Of a stretch of 64,000 nt of DNA, positions 58,594-64,000 are shown piece after piece. Position 1 is the first letter of the stretch. Each line of letters starts with the position of its first letter. The notes beneath the pieces were generated by a model. It searched no databases and was not told where the DNA came from. It saw nothing but the letters and a program-made list of their open reading frames with translations. Origin of the DNA: an uncultured Clostridia bacterium (lineage in GTDB: Bacteria; Bacillota; Clostridia; UBA1381); NCBI GenBank assembly GCA_934462715.1, contig CAKSIJ010000003.1, positions 176,346-240,345 on the forward strand. The letters run 5' to 3'. A program made the position numbers and the translations under genes.

Positions 58594-60777
58594 TCAGCAT
58601 TTTTCAAAAACTATAATTTCACTGTCAAAATCGCCCAAGGGACGGAGCAGAATACCGCAGCTTTCAAGTACCTCTCCGGAATAAACCTTTCCGCTGTCCT
58701 TTTTTCTGTATAAAGCGTTTTTATCAAGTCCGCGGAGCTTGAGTCTTTCGGCATTTTGTACCGGTATAAGCTCTGTTGTAAGATTAAATACAACAATCTC
58801 CTTGCCGTCCTCCGCAACATACTCCCAGACGGTTCTGTTTCCCTCAAAAGGCGATCTCAATCTGTACATATCGCCTTTGTGAATAGTGTTTCTCAAAGCC
58901 TTGAACTGCTTAATCTGCTCGGCAACCTCGTAAAGCTCTTCATCGGTCATTTTTGTAACGTCCAGTTCATATCCGAAGGTTCCGTTCATTGCAACGGCTC
59001 CTCTTGTTTTCAATGACGTGCTTCTTCCGGTCTGATGATTCGGCACTGCCGAAACGTGTGAGCCCATCATAACGGACGGCATAACCAGACTTGTTCCGTG
59101 CTGAATATACTGTCTTACTCCTGCGTCGGTATCGTCGCTTGTCCAGAACTGATGCGCATAGCACATTATACCTGCGTCAAATCTTCCGCCGCCTCCGGCA
59201 CAGCCTTCAAGAAGCAGGTCGGGGAAACGCTTTGTTATTGTATCAAGTATTTTGTAGAGTCCCAGAATATATCTGTGACCGGTTTCAGCCTGTCTTTCGG
59301 GAGGAAGCTTGGCAGAGCCTACCTCGCTCAGATCTCTGTTCATATCCCATTTTACATATGATATATTTGCCTTTGACAGATGTTCTGTTAAAAATCCGAT
59401 AATATAATCGCACACATCATCTCTTGAAAGGTCAAGTACAAGCTGATGTCTGCCTTGGCTTCTTCCTCTGCCCTCAACGTGCAGACACCAATCGGGGTGC
59501 GCTCTGTACAAGTCACTGTCGGGAGAAATCATCTCGGGTTCAAACCAAAGACCGAATTTCATACCCAGATCGTTGATTTTATTTGCAAGTCCGTCAATAC
59601 CGTTCGGGAGCTTTTTCTTATCAACATACCAATCGCCGAGTGATGTTGTATCATCATCTCTGTGACCAAACCAACCGTCATCGAGAACCATAAGCTCGAT
59701 TCCGGCTTTCTTTGCGGCGGTTGCTATATCAACTATTTTCTGCTCGTCAAAGTTAAAATATGTACCCTCCCAGTTGTTGATCAGAACAGGTCTTTCGGCG
59801 TCTCTGTTAGTGCCCCTGCAAAGCCTGGTTCTGTAAAGCTTGTGATAGGTTCTTGACATTTCGCCGATACCCTCGCCCGAATAAACCATTACGACCTCGG
59901 GCGCAGCAAAGCTTTGTCCCGGTTCTAACAGCCAGTTAAAATCAAAGGAATTTATTCCCATATATGCTCTTATACCGCTGAAGGTGTCCACGTCAACACC
60001 GGCTTCAAAATTTCCGCTGTAAACAAAGCTGAAGCCGTAAACATCGCCGTGTTCTTCGGTTGCGTCCTTTGAAGCAAGCGCAAAGAACGGACTGTGAAAA
60101 TGAGTTCTTGAACCGCTCTTTATACCGATTTCGATTCCGGTTCTTTCCACGGGAACTCTTTCGATAAATCTTTCTCTTGCCCATGCGCCCCAAAGATGGA
60201 TAAAATCAAAATCTCTGGTCTGAAAATCAATACACATACTCTGAATTGATTTTATGTTAATATCGTCCTTGCCGTTATTTACAACCGTTGCGCTTCTTGT
60301 TATTGCATTGAGCTTTTCAAACACGCTGTAGCGTAAAACAATGCTTACACCGGTAAGCTTGTCGGTCATTGTGATTTCAAGCGACTGCGCTTCGGAATCG
60401 TCCTCGGTATAGGTTGACGGCAGACCCTCAAGCGGAGGTTTTCCGTCTATTATTTTATATCCGGCATATTCCATGCAGGTGATTCTGCTTCCGTCCTTAT
60501 ACTGTGCGTGGAACATGGGCTTTCTCTGATCCGCACCACCGAAAAATCCACATTCCTGCGGCAAAACTCCGGTTGAATAGTAATTTTCCAAATATTTTTC
60601 ATCAACAATATTTCCGTCCGTTACTATGCTCTCAAAATCCAGTCCGTCGAGATTGTTAAGTCTTTTTCCGTAGTACATATGTACGGGCAAATCCTCCTTG
60701 AACAACATTATTACATAAGATGTTGTTTCGGTGTACAAATGAAACATACTTTTTTCTTTGTCAAATAAAATCGCCAT
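58594..60777 (-). CDS. Alpha-galactosidase, GH36
   Basis: A 727-aa cytoplasmic enzyme hydrolysing terminal alpha-galactosides such as raffinose-type sugars. The N-terminal beta-supersandwich is followed by a TIM barrel with WEGTYFNFDE, VLDDGWFGHRDDD (near 362) and FGLWFEPEMISPDSDLY. The nucleophile Asp is in ISYVKWDMNRDLSE (near 475) and the acid/base Asp in HQFWTSDDTDAG (near 542). No signal peptide, so substrate must be imported; no transporter is in the window. AAAGGAAAA precedes ATG. It and the decayed GH2 gene point to plant or host galactoside use. Confidence 0.95.
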   Translation of the reverse strand: MAILFDKEKSMFHLYTETTSYVIMLFKEDLPVHMYYGKRLNNLDGLDFESIVTDGNIVDEKYLENYYSTGVLPQECGFFGGADQRKPMFHAQYKDGSRITCMEYAGYKIIDGKPPLEGLPSTYTEDDSEAQSLEITMTDKLTGVSIVLRYSVFEKLNAITRSATVVNNGKDDINIKSIQSMCIDFQTRDFDFIHLWGAWARERFIERVPVERTGIEIGIKSGSRTHFHSPFFALASKDATEEHGDVYGFSFVYSGNFEAGVDVDTFSGIRAYMGINSFDFNWLLEPGQSFAAPEVVMVYSGEGIGEMSRTYHKLYRTRLCRGTNRDAERPVLINNWEGTYFNFDEQKIVDIATAAKKAGIELMVLDDGWFGHRDDDTTSLGDWYVDKKKLPNGIDGLANKINDLGMKFGLWFEPEMISPDSDLYRAHPDWCLHVEGRGRSQGRHQLVLDLSRDDVCDYIIGFLTEHLSKANISYVKWDMNRDLSEVGSAKLPPERQAETGHRYILGLYKILDTITKRFPDLLLEGCAGGGGRFDAGIMCYAHQFWTSDDTDAGVRQYIQHGTSLVMPSVMMGSHVSAVPNHQTGRSTSLKTRGAVAMNGTFGYELDVTKMTDEELYEVAEQIKQFKALRNTIHKGDMYRLRSPFEGNRTVWEYVAEDGKEIVVFNLTTELIPVQNAERLKLRGLDKNALYRKKDSGKVYSGEVLESCGILLRPLGDFDSEIIVFEKC

Positions 60778-60903
60778 AATTCTTTTCCTTTCAGATTAAT
60801 TAAGTTGTATGTAGTTTTTATGCTGTTTCGACTATAATAATTATACAATGAAAAACAGCTGTGTACATGGAAATATATTGCGAAAATATGGAAAAATATT
60901 GCT

Positions 60904-61674
60904 TTATTTCTTCTTTACTTCATTCCACAGGGAATCCATTTCCTCCAAACTCATTTCATCAAGCTTTTTCCCTTTTTCGTTTGCCAGCTTTTCCATTTTC
61001 TCAAAGCGTGAGATAAATTTATTTGTTGCCGCAGTCAGTGACAGCTCGGGGTCTGCGTTTGCAAATCTTCCAACGTTAACCGCCGCAAAAAGCAAATCGC
61101 CGTATTCTTCGTTTATTTCGTCTTGATTTGCGCTCTTTAATGCTTCTTTCAGTTCGGAAATTTCCTCATACAGCTTTTCCTCCGCGCCGGATATATCGTT
61201 CCAATCGAAGCCTGCCTTTGCGGCTTTTTTCTGAATCTTTTCGGCTCTTATCAGTGCCGGGAAGTTTTTCGGTACGTCCTTTAGTGCGTCGGTGAAGCTT
61301 TTTAAGCCTTTTTCGGATTTCTTCTGCTTCTCCCATTCTGCGAGCGCTTCCTCGGCATTATCCGCCTTAGCCTCTCCGAAAATGTGCGTATGCCTTGATA
61401 TAAGCTTGGTGCATATTTCATTTACAACATCGTCAAAATTGAACGCACCCCTTTCCTCAGCGATTCTTGCATGAAATACAATCTGCAAAAGACAGTCGCC
61501 CAACTCGTTGGAAAACATCTTGTCATCGTGATTATCGAGCGCTTCGATTGCTTCGTAACATTCTTCTATCATGTTTCTTTTAAGGCTCTCATGAGTCTGA
61601 ACCCTGTCCCACGGACAGCCGTTTTCACCTCTTAAGCGTGCCATTATATTTCTTAAATCATCAACCGTATACAT
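60904..61674 (-). CDS. mazG: MazG nucleoside triphosphate pyrophosphohydrolase
   Basis: Start at ATG 61674 (MYTVDDLRNIMARL). A 256-aa protein with two MazG domains. The first has CPWDRVQTHESLKRNMIEEC with the metal-binding EExxE-type helix (EECYEAIEAL...ELGDCLLQIVFHA, about 34-70), and the second has GDLLFAAVNVGRFANADPE. It hydrolyses NTPs or dNTPs to NMPs and tunes stress responses. The ribosome site is GAAAGGATTTGGG, far (about 14 nt) from the ATG, as for the MATE remnant and copA. It is divergent from the flippase gene. Confidence 0.93.
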   Translation of the reverse strand: MYTVDDLRNIMARLRGENGCPWDRVQTHESLKRNMIEECYEAIEALDNHDDKMFSNELGDCLLQIVFHARIAEERGAFNFDDVVNEICTKLISRHTHIFGEAKADNAEEALAEWEKQKKSEKGLKSFTDALKDVPKNFPALIRAEKIQKKAAKAGFDWNDISGAEEKLYEEISELKEALKSANQDEINEEYGDLLFAAVNVGRFANADPELSLTAATNKFISRFEKMEKLANEKGKKLDEMSLEEMDSLWNEVKKK

Positions 61675-61812
61675 TTTATGAACCCAAATCCTTTCGCAAA
61701 AATAAAACAATTTATGCCATAATTTATTTATCTTATGAATAAATTAATTATATCACAAGTATAAGTATAAATCAAGAGAAATGTTTGTGTACGCACGAAA
61801 GGAGCATACCTG

Positions 61813-63447
61813 ATGAACGAACATCACAGCTTTATAAAGGGTACTGCAATACTGATATTTGCAAATGCCGTATCAAAAATACTTGGGGCGGTTTTTAAAA
61901 TTCCTCTTACATATATATTGCAGGAGGAGGGTATGGCGATTTTCAACACCGCTATGGGAGTGTACACTACCGTTCTTACCTTTGCCGTATCGGGATTTCC
62001 GCTTGCGCTTTCAAGAATGTGTGCGGAGGAATACGCTCTTTCAAATTATTCGGGATTAAAAAAATCGGTAAGGGTTGCAACCGCACTGATGAGCGTTCTC
62101 GGCATAATCGGGACTGCGGTTATGTTCATATTTGCGGACTTTTTTGCGAATGCCATGAAAGACCCAAAAGCAGGTCTTGCAATCAGAGTTATTGCGCCGT
62201 CAGTATTTTTTGTGGCTTGGGGCAACGTATATAAAAGCTATTATCAAGGCTCGGTCAATATGATACCGACGGCAGTTTCGCAGATAATTGAAGCCCTTGT
62301 CAAATTAGCCGCCGGAATTGCCACCGCATTTATGTTAAAAAATGCGGTTATAGGCATTACCGCCGCCGGTGCGATTTCGGGAATAACTATAGGAGAAATA
62401 ATCGCAACGCTTATTCTGTTCGGAATGTACATACCGTCTGTTAAAGCACTGCCCTATATAGGTGCCGCAAAATCACGGCGGCAGATCTGCAAAAGCCTGG
62501 CTTCGATTGCCGTTCCTATGCTGATTTTTTCGTGTATTATAGGCTCCGTAGAGCTTTTCGATACAGCAACGGTCAGAAACGGTCTTTTGAAAATACGCTT
62601 TACTCCGGAAAGTGCGGAAAAATTTCTTCTGATGTATTCAAGCTATACCGACAGGTTTGATGATTTGCAAAGCACCTTAAAGTTTAACCTTGACGGCGCA
62701 CGCTGGCTTTTCGGCGCATATTCGGGCTTTGCACTTACTCTCTTTCATCTTCCGACAGGAATAATCGGTGCGCTCGGGACGGGAGTACTTCCTGTTATAA
62801 GCGGCGGTCTTGCAAAAAAGGACTATCAGCTTGTCAAAAAAACCGCAGATACCGCTTTCAGACTTACGATGCTCATAGCCATGCCGTCGGCGTTCGTACT
62901 CGGATTTTTTTCCGATCGACTTTTATACCTGCTGTTCAAAAACACTGCGTCCGCCATGCTTTTGAGCAGACTTGCTCCGTGTCTTGTTTTTCTATGCACC
63001 GCACAGCTTGCAACGGTGATTCTGCACGCGTCGGGAAGAATATTTCAGCCGTTTGTAATATCCATGCTCGGTTTGGCGGTTAAGCTTTTTGCAAATCTTT
63101 TTCTTATACCGATTCCGGAGCTGAATATTCTCGGTGCTGTGATAGGCTCGTGCGGAGAATTTGTTATCGTTATGATTCTAAGCCTTTATCTGCTGAAAAA
63201 ACATCTCGGAATATCTCCCGATTTCGTCGGTGGATTTTTAAAACCTTTTGCCGCTTCGGTTCTTATGACAATCGTAATGCTTATACTGTGCAATCCGTTC
63301 GATGTAATTTTTAAAAACCGATTTTTCTCCGCAGCCATGCTTTTGTCCTCGGGCGGAATAATATATCTGCTTGCAATATCGTGTCTGGGTACTCCCGAAA
63401 CAAAGGAGGCAATTAAGCGCAGAAAAACGGTCGGTTCAAAATTATAG
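61813..63447 (+). CDS. SpoVB-like polysaccharide/lipid II flippase (MOP superfamily)
   Basis: A 544-aa membrane protein with about 14 helices. Family stretches: FIKGTAILIFANAVSKILGA at the N-terminus, GVYTTVLTFAVSGFPLALSR (near 48-67), IRVIAPSVFFVAWGNVYKSY, SGFALTLFHLPTGIIGALGT (near 304) and the end LGTPETKEAIKRRK. SpoVB and YtgP relatives flip undecaprenyl-linked precursors for cortex or wall. The spore-former context (gpr) makes a cortex role plausible but not proven. AAAGGAG nine bases before ATG. Confidence 0.9.
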   Translation: MNEHHSFIKGTAILIFANAVSKILGAVFKIPLTYILQEEGMAIFNTAMGVYTTVLTFAVSGFPLALSRMCAEEYALSNYSGLKKSVRVATALMSVLGIIGTAVMFIFADFFANAMKDPKAGLAIRVIAPSVFFVAWGNVYKSYYQGSVNMIPTAVSQIIEALVKLAAGIATAFMLKNAVIGITAAGAISGITIGEIIATLILFGMYIPSVKALPYIGAAKSRRQICKSLASIAVPMLIFSCIIGSVELFDTATVRNGLLKIRFTPESAEKFLLMYSSYTDRFDDLQSTLKFNLDGARWLFGAYSGFALTLFHLPTGIIGALGTGVLPVISGGLAKKDYQLVKKTADTAFRLTMLIAMPSAFVLGFFSDRLLYLLFKNTASAMLLSRLAPCLVFLCTAQLATVILHASGRIFQPFVISMLGLAVKLFANLFLIPIPELNILGAVIGSCGEFVIVMILSLYLLKKHLGISPDFVGGFLKPFAASVLMTIVMLILCNPFDVIFKNRFFSAAMLLSSGGIIYLLAISCLGTPETKEAIKRRKTVGSKL

Positions 63448-63512
63448 AACCGGTATCGGCTGTGTCGGAATCGGCATTTTGCAGAGTTTTTTGAAAAAAA
63501 TACTTTTAACTA

Positions 63513-63541
63513 TTGCAATTTGCGTAAAAATGTGGTATAAT
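63513..63541 (+). promoter_or_regulatory. Promoter of a second rod-like RNA
   Basis: TTGCAA (63513-63518), 17 bp, TATAAT (63536-63541). The predicted start (about 63547-63548) matches the first base of a closing stem. Confidence 0.65.
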
Positions 63542-63547
63542 ACAAAA

Positions 63548-63763
63548 GCTAAACAGATTTAATAATATAATATTCAATATTCAGTCATTTTTAGGTATAG
63601 TATACTGTCATTTTTCATATCATAACGGTATGAATTTGTTAAAAATGCAAATTTCGTCCGTTATGATGTGGCATGACTGAATGTTACATTATTATTAGAT
63701 CTATTTAGCAATAAAATCGGAATTTGCGTTTTTTATGCGCTTGCTTCGGCAGGTGCATTTTTT
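63548..63763 (+). ncRNA. Rod-like structured RNA, second copy of the 27-nt-bulge architecture
   Basis: Closing stem GCTAAA/TTTAGC (63548-63553 with 63704-63709), continued by AGATTTAATAAT/ATTATTAGATCT (63555-63566 with 63691-63702, one mismatch). Next comes ATTCAGTCAT/ATGACTGAAT (63579-63588 with 63673-63682). Then a 27-nt bulge on the 5' side (63589-63615) faces only 2 nt, followed by CATATCATAACGG/CCGTTATGATGTG (63616-63628 with 63658-63670) and an apical GAATTTG/CAAATTT stem. A terminator with a TTCG tetraloop (63735-63758) and six T ends it. No coding frame. It resembles 6S RNA in shape; the family is not confirmed. Confidence 0.6.
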
Positions 63764-64000
63764 AATGTTGGCTCTTTGTCAATTGTTGGGGTGTAAATTC
63801 TCCCATATGTTGAAATTGAGCGATCTTATTTGTGAATATTGTTATATAGGTACGCACGAAGCGACATATAGTAGCAGTAGAGATGTGGAAATGTGGGTAA
63901 GTCGAAGACTTATCCATATTTCTATATCTTTTTAGCACTGAGCTGCAATGATGTTTTTGTGGAAGCAACATCAGTATATGGCTGCCACATATCGCTGACA
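63764..64000. other. Non-coding tail of the window with a terminator-like hairpin
   Basis: Short frames exist on both strands but none has a convincing ribosome site or family likeness. AAATGTGGGTAAGTC (63889-63903) pairs with GACTTATCCATATTT (63907-63921) using two wobble pairs, loop GAA, followed nine bases later by CTTTTT. It may end a transcript entering from the left. The last 60 bases show nothing recognisable. Confidence 0.4.

Noticed and set aside
63735..63971. Two short overlapping frames at the window end as transposase fragments
   Set aside because: No transposase motif or terminal repeats are visible; the first starts inside an RNA terminator.

Overview
The window looks like chromosome of an anaerobic, spore-forming Clostridia-type Firmicute, probably from a gut or similar anaerobic habitat. 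This is inferred from gene content only. The evidence is a germination protease (gpr) and a SpoVB-type flippase, PolC, RemA, the YmfF/YmfH M16 pair, an RqcH/NFACT protein, CsoR copper control, AGGAGG-type ribosome sites, a biotin-dependent Na+-pumping decarboxylase, and carbohydrate genes (GH36 alpha-galactosidase, SASA esterase, decayed GH2). No rRNA, tRNA, CRISPR array or intact transposase was seen.

Layout. 0-6.2 kb: the 3' part of a serpin, an ECF sigma/DUF4367 pair on the minus strand, gpr, and the M16 pair ymfF-ymfH. 6.3-8.5 kb: two minus-strand phage-tail-like genes behind a LexA-like site. 8.7-12.1 kb: copper module csoR-copA-copZ. 12.2-15.2 kb: a SASA esterase followed by a GH2 beta-galactosidase that has lost its catalytic barrel and carries a stop codon. 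15.3-21.5 kb: housekeeping run remA-gmk-rpoZ-priA-def-fmt-yugP. 21.6-22.4 kb: a strong promoter, a structured RNA and a small membrane-anchored protein. 22.6-26.4 kb: an NdpA-like protein and pheA (minus), then rqcH (plus). 26.5-27.9 kb: a broken MATE gene fused to the tail of a short-chain dehydrogenase. 27.9-35.2 kb: minus-strand TSCPD, GIY-YIG, icd and a five-gene Na+ decarboxylase operon. 35.4-42.3 kb: the phosphate regulon pstSCAB-phoU-phoPR behind Pho boxes. 42.3-53.2 kb: minus-strand topoisomerase B/A, tagA-like, tmk, amidase and polC. 53.3-56.2 kb: nifS-thiI. 56.3-63.4 kb: mgtC-like, a PAS protein, GNAT, alpha-galactosidase, mazG and the SpoVB-like flippase. 63.5-64 kb: a second structured RNA.

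The most unusual signal is a family of near-palindromic elements of about 104 bp with ends AACGTGAAAAA / TTTTTCACGTT. Full copies lie at 11632, 53417, 53589 and 54896, and a 35-bp deletion derivative lies at 31282. Gene-adjacent copies are followed by a GCCGCC...GGCGGC mini-hairpin joined to a Shine-Dalgarno and a start codon (copZ, nifS, thiI, oadA). The hairpin-plus-Shine-Dalgarno cassette also occurs without the palindrome (ymfH, rqcH, pstA; looser versions at parC and tagA). It looks like a mobile or regulatory repeat that installs its own ribosome site inside operons.

The second notable signal is a pair of promoter-driven rod-like RNAs (21668-21863 and 63548-63763). Each has a closing stem and a 27-nt bulge on the 5' side; both are 6S-like in shape, and the first could also be a cis-acting attenuator. 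The window also shows gene decay in the GH2 gene and the MATE/SDR scar.
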